Assembly: GCA_009746045.1 (NCBI GenBank)
Contig: RPFO01000130.1
Location: 967,200-1,031,199 of the forward strand
Source: Mesostigma viride
Taxonomy: Eukaryota > Streptophyta > Mesostigmatophyceae > Mesostigmatales > Mesostigmataceae
Direction of reading: 5' to 3'
DNA length: 64,000 bases
Notes under the pieces: model-generated
What the model was told of the DNA's origin: nothing
The model's input: only the letters and a program-made list of their open reading frames with translations
Database searches by the model: none
Translations under genes and position numbers: made by a program
In this document: positions 1 to 9,140 of the stretch, one piece after another
How positions within the stretch are numbered: the first letter of the stretch is position 1
Layout of the letters: the number at the start of each line of letters is the position of its first letter

Positions 1-129
1 AGGGTGGCTTGCCTAGGGTGGCTTGCCTAGGGTGGCTTGCCTAGGGTGGCTTGCCTAGGGTGGCTTGCCTAGGGTGGCTTGCCTAGGGTGGCTTGCCTAG
101 GGTGGCTTGCCTAGGGTGGCTTGCCTAGG
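1..129. repeat. 14-bp tandem repeat
   Basis: About nine head-to-tail copies of agggtggcttgcct run from the window edge. The array is cut by the window start, so its full length is unknown. No gene is evident in it. Confidence 0.95.
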
Positions 130-264
130 GTATCGCCTGCATGCTATGTGGGCGCAGGTGCGGCCAGTTTGCTTAGGGAATTCCGTGTCCGCAAAGGCGC
201 AAGGTTTCCCGTTGCCTTGCGGGCCAGTTTCGAGTCCAGTCTCTGTTTCCGGGGCCAGCTGGAG

Positions 265-372
265 CCAGCTGCCATCGTTTATGGTCTATGTGACTACTAC
301 CCAGCTGCCATCGTTTATGGTCTATGTGACTACTACCCAGCTGCCATCGTTTATGGTCTATGTGACTACTCC
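265..372. repeat. 36-bp tandem repeat, three copies
   Basis: Three nearly identical 36-bp units begin with ccagctgccatcgtttatgg. The unit length is a multiple of three, so frames stay open through it, but nothing else supports coding here. Confidence 0.9.
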
Positions 373-651
373 TGGCCATGCCACGACCTTGCCCTTCATG
401 CTGTCTACATACCCCACACTGTATGTGTTGCTGGATGTCTTGCTGTACGGGCATATGCTGCATGTCCTTGTCACATGCTACTATAAATATAATTACTACA
501 TGCATGTCTCCTTGATAAATACTACATGCATGTAGTATGTGTTTGTTGTTTTGGGGCACACGTCGGTATTGTGCTATTTTTATCTCGTTTGCATGATGAA
601 CCACACGCTGCTTGTGCTGCGCGTGCCTTGCACTGTGCTTATGCCACGCAG

Positions 652-708
652 GTCGGCATCCTGCTGGCGTGGATGACGTTCCACGTTTTGTTCCTGTACA
701 TACTGCGG
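652..708 (+). CDS. Candidate transmembrane exon of membrane-protein gene
   Basis: A 57-bp open segment lies between an acceptor (ccacgcag) and a strong donor (gtgagt). It encodes 19 residues, VGILLAWMTF followed by HVLFLYILR, a typical single membrane-spanning helix. It lies upstream and on the same strand as the clearer membrane exons at 4105-4278 and 4826, so it may be an earlier exon of that gene. The link is inferred from strand, position and hydrophobicity; no splice-phase test is possible because the next exon is uncertain. Confidence 0.35.
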
Positions 709-1297
709 GTGAGTGGCCACCAAGTGGCACCAGGAGCCATTCACACCAGGAGCCATTGATCAATCAATGAAATGCATTCACTAATCAATCACTTTATTTA
801 CGCGTAGACTGGAATGGTGTATATCTAGCTGCTGGCGGCCCATGGAACCCTGATGCCAGCTGTCCTTTGAAACCTCGCTGTTCCTGTGAAGTGCTGCGGA
901 TGAGTGGCCCCTTATGACCCTCCATATAGTGCAGAGGTGCTGCTGCTAGCATATCGGTGGCATCGATGTCACAGACAACGGTAACGGAATGGTTTATACT
1001 ATGGTGCCGGTAGTCTACGGCCGGTCTTGGAGGCTCCATAGTGACCATAGACCTGATCCAACTCGACCGAGGAATCTCGATCCTCTTACATCGTCGTTAG
1101 CATTACGTGAGCGAGCTTCATCCCACGCACGACCTCCCATCTTGCACACCAATCGACACAAACACACACATCCCCCATCCCCCATCTCCCATCTCGCACA
1201 CTAATTTCAATCCATGCCCCAAGTGACACCGGCAACCGCCATCGCTGGCTGCGCATGGTGCAATGGGTAGAAGAACTTCCCGAGAATGTCACTGCAG

Positions 1298-1383
1298 AAG
1301 TTACTCTCGCAAGGTTTATCGCGGATAGCTATCTCGGGTACCGTTTCAAATGTAGTTGTGAATGGTTTTATTGTTTTTTTCAA
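1298..1383 (+). CDS. Possible second membrane exon (uncertain)
   Basis: After an acceptor (actgcag), a frame reads KLLSQGLSRIAISGT then VSNVVVNGFIVFF and meets a donor (caa/gtgaga). The hydrophobic stretch could be a membrane segment. As drawn the exon ends in phase 2, which does not fit the phase-0 exon at 4105, so either a small exon is missed between them, the donor is different, or this is not an exon. An earlier acceptor at 1270 would extend the same frame. Confidence 0.2.
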
Positions 1384-1506
1384 GTGAGAGCGGCATGTGA
1401 CAGACCTCATGTCATCTCGTGTTATCTTCTTCATGCAACCTATCTGAATTCCCCCCCCTTCTCCCCCCCCCCCCTCTCAAATGAAACCCTCCACACACGC
1501 ACACCA

Positions 1507-1650
1507 CTTATTCTGGGACGCATGCTGCAACTGGTGCCGATAATCGAAGCGTACTTGTGTGTTACACACTGCCGGCCGCCACCGTTGGCTTGCCTGGTGT
1601 GTCATTACTCCCCCCCACGAACCGAACAGTAACGACAGCCGTTCTGGGAC
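1507..1650 (+). other. Degenerate copies of the 4105 exon start
   Basis: Two stretches resemble the 5' end of the exon at 4105. Positions 1507-1545 carry attctgggacgcatgctgca and continue with ctggtgccgataatc. Positions 1636-1650 carry cagccgttctgggac, which includes the acceptor cag and the first exon bases. They lie just left of the 34-bp array and look like duplicated splice junctions. Confidence 0.7.
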
Positions 1651-1658
1651 CTCACCCT

Positions 1659-4008
1659 GATCCCCATTCATCGCATGACTGCTTGTCGAGATGATCCCCA
1701 TTCATCGCATGACTGCTTGTCAAGATGATCTCCATTCATCGCATGACTGCTTGTCAAGATGATCTCCATTCATCGCATGACTGCTTGTCGAGATGATCCC
1801 CATTCATCGCATGACTGCTTGTCAAGATGATCTCCATTCATCGCATGACTGCTTGTCAAGATGATCCCCATTCATCGCATGACTGCTTGTCGAGATGATC
1901 CCCATTCATCGCATGACTGCTTGTCAAGATGATCTCCATTCATCGCATGACTGCTTGTCAAGATGATCCCCATTCATCGCATGACTGCTTGTCAAGATGA
2001 TCTCCATTCATCGCATGACTGCTTGTCAAGATGATCCCCATTCATCGCATGACTGCTTGTCAAGATGATCTCCATTCATCGCATGACTGCTTGTCAAGAT
2101 GATCCCCATTCATCGCATGACTGCTTGTCAAGATGATCTCCATTCATCGCATGACTGCTTGTCAAGATGATCTCCATTCATCGCATGACTGCTTGTCAAG
2201 ATGATCTCCATTCATCGCATGACTGCTTGTCGAGATGATCCCCATTCATCGCATGACTGCTTGTCAAGATGATCTCCATTCATCGCATGACTGCTTGTCA
2301 AGATGATCTCCATTCATCGCATGACTGCTTGTCGAGATGATCCCCATTCATCGCATGACTGCTTGTCGAGATGATCTCCATTCATCGCATGACTGCTTGT
2401 CAAGATGATCTCCATTCATCGCATGACTGCTTGTCAAGATGATCCCCATTCATCGCATGACTGCTTGTCAAGATGATCCCCATTCATCGCATGACTGCTT
2501 GTCAAGATGATCTCCATTCATCGCATGACTGCTTGTCAAGATGATCCCCATTCATCGCATGACTGCTTGTCAAGATGATCCCCATTCATCGCATGACTGC
2601 TTGTCGAGATGATCCCCATTCATCGCATGACTGCTTGTCGAGATGATCTCCATTCATCGCATGACTGCTTGTCAAGATGATCTCCATTCATCGCATGACT
2701 GCTTGTCAAGATGATCTCCATTCATCGCATGACTGCTTGTCGAGATGATCTCCATTCATCGCATGACTGCTTGTCAAGATGATCTCCATTCATCGCATGA
2801 CTGCTTGTCAAGATGATCCCCATTCATCGCATGACTGCTTGTCAAGATGATCCCCATTCATCGCATGACTGCTTGTCAAGATGATCCCCATTCATCGCAT
2901 GACTGCTTGTCAAGATGATCCCCATTCATCGCATGACTGCTTGTCAAGATGATCTCCATTCATCGCATGACTGCTTGTCAAGATGATCTCCATTCATCGC
3001 ATGACTGCTTGTCAAGATGATCCCCATTCATCGCATGACTGCTTGTCAAGATGATCTCCATTCATCGCATGACTGCTTGTCAAGATGATCCCCATTCATC
3101 GCATGACTGCTTGTCAAGATGATCCCCATTCATCGCATGACTGCTTGTCAAGATGATCCCCATTCATCGCATGACTGCTTGTCAAGATGATCCCCATTCA
3201 TCGCATGACTGCTTGTCAAGATGATCCCCATTCATCGCATGACTGCTTGTCAAGATGATCCCCATTCATCGCATGACTGCTTGTCAAGATGATCCCCATT
3301 CATCGCATGACTGCTTGTCAAGATGATCTCCATTCATCGCATGACTGCTTGTCAAGATGATCCCCATTCATCGCATGACTGCTTGTCAAGATGATCTCCA
3401 TTCATCGCATGACTGCTTGTCAAGATGATCTCCATTCATCGCATGACTGCTTGTCGAGATGATCCCCATTCATCGCATGACTGCTTGTCGAGATGATCTC
3501 CATTCATCGCATGACTGCTTGTCAAGATGATCTCCATTCATCGCATGACTGCTTGTCAAGATGATCTCCATTCATCGCATGACTGCTTGTCGAGATGATC
3601 TCCATTCATCGCATGACTGCTTGTCAAGATGATCTCCATTCATCGCATGACTGCTTGTCAAGATGATCCCCATTCATCGCATGACTGCTTGTCAAGATGA
3701 TCCCCATTCATCGCATGACTGCTTGTCGAGATGATCCCCATTCATCGCATGACTGCTTGTCGAGATGATCTCCATTCATCGCATGACTGCTTGTCAAGAT
3801 GATCTCCATTCATCGCATGACTGCTTGTCAAGATGATCTCCATTCATCGCATGACTGCTTGTCGAGATGATCTCCATTCATCGCATGACTGCTTGTCAAG
3901 ATGATCTCCATTCATCGCATGACTGCTTGTCAAGATGATCCCCATTCATCGCATGACTGCTTGTCAAGATGATCCCCATTCATCGCATGACTGCTTGTCA
4001 AGATGATC
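1659..4008. repeat. 34-bp minisatellite, about 69 copies
   Basis: An unbroken 2.35-kb array has a 34-bp unit containing cgcatgactgcttgtc and gagatgatctccattcat. Units differ almost only at two sites: gatCCCC or gatCTCC, and tcAag or tcGag. Part of the unit (cgcatg, then gagatgatctccat) resembles the exon beginning at 4105, so the array probably arose from that exon-intron junction. It fills most of the intron before that exon. Confidence 0.95.
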
Positions 4009-4104
4009 TTATGGTCTTCTCTCTTGTTGTGCATGGGTGGCGAATGTGTTTGCCTGCTGTATTCATTATCATCCCAACGCGCACACACCCAACAACCCCA
4101 CCAG

Positions 4105-4278
4105 CCGTTCTGGGACCGCATGCTTCAGCTGGTGGAGATGATCTCCATCTCGTGCGAGCTGGGCATTCTGGTTGGCGCGCTGCTGCTGCTCATTGGCAAG
4201 TCCAAGGACAACGTGGCCTACCGCAACCGCATCACGCGGATGATGATCATCCTGGCCTTCCTCTCCCTGGCTGCGCAG
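4105..4278 (+). CDS. Membrane-protein exon with two helices
   Basis: A 174-bp phase-0 exon lies between acceptor ccccaccag and donor gtgggt. It encodes 58 residues: PFWDRMLQLVEMIS, a first hydrophobic helix (LGILVGALLLLIG), a basic loop (KSKDNVAYRNRITR) and a second helix (MMIILAFLSLAAQ). It joins in frame to the exon at 4826 (VLNQWYDIYQF). The pattern of an amphipathic PFW-D-x-L-x-x-V segment followed by two helices recalls the C-terminal membrane region of eukaryotic TRP-like or GCC2/GCC3-type multi-pass receptors. This is a weak resemblance from memory, so no specific function is claimed. Codon use is GC-rich and clearly unlike the flanking introns. Confidence 0.65.
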
Positions 4279-4308
4279 GTGGGTAGTCCGTGAGGCGAAA
4301 GCGTTTTG

Positions 4309-4326
4309 CTCGCCAAGCAGGTGGGT
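4309..4326 (+). other. Second donor-like copy
   Basis: cgccaagcaggtgggt repeats the real donor context gctgcgcag/gtgggt (4270-4284) about 37 bp downstream. It may be a duplicated 5' splice site and could act as a cryptic donor. Confidence 0.4.
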
Positions 4327-4459
4327 CCCTGGGTGGGTGGATGGGTGGAGGGGGGGGGGGGGGGGGGGAGGGAGGGAGGGAGGGAGGGGGGGGGGGCGGG
4401 CGGGCGGGCGGGCGGGTGGGTGGGTGGGTGGGTGGGTGGGTGGGTGGGTGGGTGGGTGC
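4327..4459. repeat. G-rich microsatellites
   Basis: Consecutive runs of poly-G, (ggga)n, (gggc)n and (gggt)n lie on the plus strand within the intron. The tract is pure purine/G-rich and could form G-quadruplex structures in RNA. Long frames reading glycine and tryptophan here are low-complexity artefacts. Confidence 0.9.
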
Positions 4460-4480
4460 GATCTCATCCCCAACCCTGCC

Positions 4481-4512
4481 AGGTGCTCACCAGTGGTACA
4501 ACCCTGTTTCTT
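4481..4512 (+). other. Decoy copy of the 4826 exon start
   Basis: caggtgctcaccagtggtac matches the true junction at 4823-4842 (caggtgcttaaccaatggta), including the acceptor AG and the start of the exon reading VLNQWY. The copy lies about 340 bp upstream in the same intron and its frame does not continue. It looks like a duplicated 3' splice junction. Confidence 0.7.
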
Positions 4513-4560
4513 ACAGTTTTCTTACATCCTTTCGCTGCTGCCACTCCTTAACCATCATCA

Positions 4561-4805
<245 letters not shown>

Positions 4806-4825
4806 CAATACAAACTGGAGCACAG

Positions 4826-5059
4826 GTGCTTAACCAATGGTACGACATTTACCAGTTTGGCCGGGAGTCGCTGCCGCCCTTTTGGAAGCGCGTCAAGAAC
4901 TGGCTGGGACGTTCGCGCCGCGTCGTGCCAGGTGTCGTCTCGCCGAGGGCAGATGATGACAAGCACCAGATGCTGGCGGGCGATGCGGAGTCGCCGAGGG
5001 TGGACTCTGCTGCGGGCACGCCCATGGCATCCGGTGCGCCCTTGAACCGCACACTGTAA
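4826..5059 (+). CDS. Membrane-protein exon, possibly terminal
   Basis: After acceptor gagcacag, the frame continues in phase from 4105-4278 with VLNQWYDIYQFGRES, then a basic juxtamembrane segment (WKRVKNWLGRSRR) and a hydrophilic tail ending NRTL and TAA. Read this way the protein ends at 5059. Alternatively a donor at 4932 (ccag/gtgtcg), which ends the exon in phase 1, would splice exactly in frame to the exon starting at 6009 and add a long acidic tail. Both forms may exist. Function is not recognised beyond being part of a multi-pass membrane protein. Confidence 0.6.
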   Translation: MLNQWYDIYQFGRESLPPFWKRVKNWLGRSRRVVPGVVSPRADDDKHQMLAGDAESPRVDSAAGTPMASGAPLNRTL

Positions 5060-5120
5060 CAGCATACCCGAAGTATCGATCTGTTGTCCATCGACATCCA
5101 AGGGACCGCCAATCGGCATG

Positions 5121-5290
5121 CCCATCATGATGGTTGGCAGACCGCCATCATGATGGTTGGCACGACCGCCATCATGATGGTTGGCACGACCGCCATCATG
5201 ATGGTTGGAACAACCACCATCATGATGGTTGGCACGACCGCCATCATGATGGTTGGCACGACCGCCATCATGATGGTTGGCACGACCGCC
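5121..5290. repeat. 24-bp tandem repeat with hairpin core
   Basis: Seven copies of a 24-bp unit contain the palindrome catcatgatg followed by gttggcacgaccgc. All three frames on both strands stay open because 24 is a multiple of three. The array lies in the 3' UTR or intron of the membrane-protein gene. Confidence 0.9.
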
Positions 5291-5337
5291 ACGGGCGCGG
5301 ATCCTTGAGCTGGCATCGTTGGTTGCTGCTTCCCGAT

Positions 5338-5445
5338 TAATGGTGGTCTGCTGCCTGATCGATGACGGTCTGCTGCCCGGTTGATGATGGTCTTCTGCCT
5401 GATTGATGTTGGTCTGCTTCCCGGTTGATGTTGGCCTGCTTCCCC
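5338..5445. repeat. Degenerate 27-bp repeat
   Basis: Four diverged copies of a unit like ttgatgatggtctgctgccc. No coding role is visible. Downstream to 6008 the sequence is pyrimidine-rich, with a T-tract and ctgcag just before the exon at 6009, as expected for an intron 3' end. Confidence 0.7.
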
Positions 5446-6008
5446 TTATTCCCCTTTTCTCTTTTCGATCTGGTTCGTCCCTCTACTCTTGTTCTGCCCT
5501 CTGTTCTCCCTTTCCCTCGCGCCAACTATGGCTGGCACACTGCATCATGAGCAAGCATTATGACTTTGTCTTCTCCTTTCCTCGCCCCTCTTCCCCTTGG
5601 CACGCTTCCCCCCCCCCCTCTATGGTAACATTCCCTTGCCCTTTTTCCCTCTCTACTGTCCTCCTGTCATATATTGTTTGTTATCCATCGTTGGTCCCCC
5701 CCAGGCCAAACGCAGTTGGTTTCCCATCGTGAGCCAACCTGTTAAAGTTTCCGACTCATGTGTCTGCCCGCTGTCCCTCGGCTACTGCCCTGTTGCTGTG
5801 CCCGATCCCCTTCCCCTCGGCCGTCATCCTGTCATTCTCCTTCAAATATCCTCCCCCCATCCAAATATAATATCCTCTTCCATCATCCTGTCATGTTTTC
5901 TCTTTATTACGAATTTCTTCTTATTACGATTAATATGATGTTCTTATTACGTCTTCTTCCCTCCGCAATTGCCCTATCGTGTTTTTTTTTTTTGCCCCGC
6001 CCCTGCAG

Positions 6009-7885
6009 CTGAGCATGACCGGCTGCTTCAAAAGCGGCTATCCAACCAGGGGGGCGCCGGCGACGATTCGGTCGACAGCTCGCCCTCGCTTTCACGGCGT
6101 CACAGCGGCGACGACAGCGATGACCTGCCGCCGCCGGCCATGCCCCTGCGCAGTAAACAGGCCAACGGAAACGCCGACGCGGCTATCAACAGCGCCGAGG
6201 ATGGTGGGATACTCGGCGGCAACAAGCGCGTGTATGAGCTGGGCGGCGACGACTCCCGTTCCAGCGTCGACAACACCAACAGCAATCATAAAGGCGGGGT
6301 ATCGGGCAAAAGTGATAAGAGTGAAAGGCCCGATAGGAGCGATTCCCCCGCATTCCAAGGGGTGGCCACCCTGCCCAGCACACCCCCAGAAAGGGCCGCG
6401 CCGGCACCCTCCGTATCCATGTCTCGATCGGTATCATTTGACCCCTCAAACCTCACTCCCCGGTCGCTCCAAGAGAAAGGCACGGCGCTACGAACCGGGT
6501 ACCCGAAGCACCCGCCCTTACTAACCCCGATGGGGGACGCGGGCCTGAGCGGGAGTAGCAGCGGTGGCAGTGCCGGCTCAGAGGCCGACCGAGCAAACGC
6601 TGCCAGCAATAAATCGGGCAGCGGTGACGCCGCAGGACTGGGCGCATCTGCCCCAGCGTCGCTCGCCTTCCGCGGGAAGTCGCCATCGTCGCTGACATGG
6701 GCGTCTGCGGAAGACGACAGGGACCCGACAAAGCCCCTGGCCAGGGAGGGTAGCGGGGGAGGGGTTTCGGCGCACCCGGACACCCAGCAGGTTCCGCACC
6801 ATAATGCCAGCGTGTCAATGGTTGGCCAAGACCCGAACGCATCGTTGTCAGACCCGAACATGTCGCTGCTTGAGCTTCCGGAAGAGACCCCCATGTCGCC
6901 CACGTCTCCCCTCATGGAGCTCACACTGAGTCCGCCCCGGCAGACACCGGGCGAGCTGGAACTGGCTGAGATGAGCGTGGCGGAATCCAGCGCGTCGATG
7001 ACGAGCAGGGGGGAGCCCGCGACAGGTGGCGCCGCATGGAAGCTCGATAGGGGTGGCCGGCAGGGCGGTCATGATGATAGTTTTGATGATGATGGCGGGG
7101 GTGAAGGGTTAGGGGAGGGAAGGGCGAACCACGGGGACGGCCACCATGATCGCGTGGGAGAGATACAAGAGTCAGTTGTCCAGCGGCACCTGATCATGCA
7201 GCGCATGAGCAGCTTCGAAAGCGACACGGAGGATGGCGGCGATGATGCCTCCGAGGGCGAGGACGACGGTGGGGCCCAGCAGGGGCAGGTGGTCGTCCCT
7301 GTGATCGCGCCGGCCGCGCCCGCGGTCCAAACCGACACGCGCCGGCCGCGGAAACTGTCCCGGTTTGGCCAGCAGGCGATCGGAGGGGAGAGCTTCAAGC
7401 TGGGCTCCGACGTCCAGTTGGGGAGCCTCCGGGAAGAGGAGCTTGGTAGCGGAAGGGGTGGTAGCCACCGGGGCGGGTTCCCTGTGGAGGAGGTGCTTTC
7501 ATCGGAGGATGAGCGAGACTCGGAGGATGGAGGGGAGGAGGAAGAGGAGGAAGGGACAGAGATTGTGGATGGGTCAGAGTACGAGGGGGAAGGGGAGAGG
7601 GAGGGGAAGCACGGGGACGATGAGGAACAGTTTTTGAATGAGAGGCACGGGGAAGAGGTGAGTGAGGCCGAGAATGGCCATGTTGACTGGGAGGAAGGGG
7701 AGGAGGGAGAGGAAGGTGATCCCAACGGTGAGGATGATGGGGATGGGGATGGCGCACAGGAAGCTGGCGAGGAGGAGGGAGAGGGCCGGCATCGCATGCA
7801 CGAGCGTAGGATCCCAGCCCCCGTGATGGGGCCTGAAAGGGACTACCGGCCAAAGGTCGTGAAACATGAGAAGGCGTGGCATTAA
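6009..7885 (+). CDS. Long acidic/serine-rich exon, probable cytoplasmic tail
   Basis: A T-rich tract and ctgcag acceptor precede an open frame of about 625 codons ending in TAA at 7885. It starts in phase 1 (EHDRLLQKRLSNQ) and fits the donor at 4932, so it probably belongs to the upstream membrane-protein gene. A separate gene with an unseen 5' exon is the alternative. The protein is hydrophilic and low in complexity: serine/glycine/alanine-rich to about residue 350, with SP/TP motifs such as TPMSPTSP, then Asp/Glu blocks (SDTEDGGDDASEGEDD; EEEEEEG). It ends YRPKVVKHEKAWH. No enzyme domain or membrane helix is seen. An intrinsically disordered regulatory tail is likely. Confidence 0.6.
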
Positions 7886-8165
7886 CTGGGCGGACATGCT
7901 TGTGACTGCAGTTTATGTTGTTGGCTTTGGTGTGTCGGCGGCCCGCTACTGTATCCACATGGTGGATACTGTTGCAAACTATTTATTGTAACATCGAGGA
8001 TCCATTGTAGATGCTGTGCAACAGTTGTGAATATTGTGACTATAGTTGTACCAGAATGGATTTCCTGAATGTAAAATCTGCAATTCAACTGCTTGGATTG
8101 GAATCACATGAAACGTTCTCTGGCATGCTTATTGGTCTGTGGTCTGTTTGTGTCGGGCTGCATTA
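7886..8165. other. Region downstream of gene, no feature
   Basis: AT-richer sequence follows the TAA at 7885. It should hold the 3' UTR and polyadenylation site. No canonical aataaa stands out and no other gene is seen. Confidence 0.5.
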
Positions 8166-8169
8166 ATTA

Positions 8170-8362
8170 ATTACAAGTAACTGCATCACGTGAGCATAAG
8201 TCATCAGGGATCGAAATGAAGATGGGATGGGTACGTGGATGGTGGAGCTGTCTAGTTTACAGGGTTAATTGCGGGCACCACGGCCCGAATCGCTATGCCA
8301 GCCAAACGTGGTCACACGCGGAGCCCCCACCGACTGGGGGGCGGTGTCCTTCATTACTTCCA
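8170..8362 (-). mobile_element. SINE-A family copy
   Basis: Read on the minus strand, this segment has gtgggggctccgcgtgtgac, then ggcatagcgattcgggccg, and later the block ctcacgtgatgcag. The same order occurs at 27195-27500, 42179-42437 and 46965-47160. The 42179 copy has clear target duplications, which defines the family as a short interspersed retroposon ending in a (taat)n tail. Confidence 0.75.
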
Positions 8363-8449
8363 CCTATCTTTACGTGTCATCCACAAGGCGGCTCCCCCAC
8401 CAGTCCTGCCCACCTTCCCCTCCCCTGAGGACAAGCAGCGGTTCCTTTC

Positions 8450-8643
8450 TCGTCGCAACTGAGGTTGCACGACCTCTCCTGGACGCTGGACGACGACCTG
8501 ACCCCCGCTCGATCAGCAGCTGCAGCGACCCGACCTGTGGCCTGAATACCTCCGCCACAAGCAGGACCCCCAGAAGCCCAAGGTGTACTGGAGGGGCTCG
8601 GACCTGACGATCAACCACAAGATGTGGACGCTCCCTGCGGGCT
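8450..8643 (+). mobile_element. LINE ORF1 C-terminal relic
   Basis: Allowing frameshifts, the segment reads DLTPAQQQLQRPDLWPEY then VYWRGSDLTINHK. It parallels the relic at 13865-14103 (DLTLAQQQRRRELWP; VYWKGGAIYRS). The pattern LTxxQxxxRxxLWP followed by a W-R/K-G segment is common in ORF1-type proteins of LINEs. The frame is broken, so it is a fossil. Confidence 0.6.
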
Positions 8644-8757
8644 AGATCGCTAGCCCTTGTAATCAGTGGAGGGGCGGGAGATCAACCACAAGATGTGGTC
8701 GCCCCCTGCGGGCTAGAATAGCTCTAGCTTGGTAGTCACTGCCGCCCTGGCAGCCAT

Positions 8758-9113
8758 GCCTAGAATGTTTGCCTAGCCGTGCCACCATACCTAGTCACGT
8801 GCACCGCTATAACGCACGGTACACAACCAGCCATAGCCTTAGCTTAGCCCTAGTACAGCCATGCTACGTCCTGGCTATGATCAGATTACTTGCCCACGCT
8901 CCTTGTTATGATATGCTCACATGGGCCTTATTGCACTTGCCGGATCGTCAATCGTGTCTGATTGCTGCTGTGGCATGCCTCCGGCATGAAGGAGAAAGGG
9001 GGTCTCTGCCCTTTATCATCCTGTTGTGCACACACAGGGGTTGAAAGCACTTCGGTGCTCCGTGACTCCCCAACGGGAGCGCGAGTTTAATGAATTAATT
9101 AATTGTAATCGGT
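8758..9113 (+). mobile_element. SINE-B copy 1 with long target duplication
   Basis: This element of about 356 bp contains cttgcccacgctccttgtta and gctccgtgactccccaacgg and ends in a (taat)n tail. It is flanked by identical 27-bp repeats beginning ggtagtcactgccgccctgg at 8731-8757 and 9114-9140, which I read as a target-site duplication. Other copies are at 11512-11896 (+), 26821-27165 (-), 44514-44698 (+) and 44690-44935 (-). It carries no ORF, so it must be mobilised in trans. Confidence 0.8.
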
Positions 9114-9140
9114 GGTAGTCACTGCCGCCCTGGCAGCCAT

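Noticed and set aside
1659-4008. CRISPR-like array
   Set aside because: Units are contiguous with no unique spacers, in a eukaryotic intron; it is a minisatellite.
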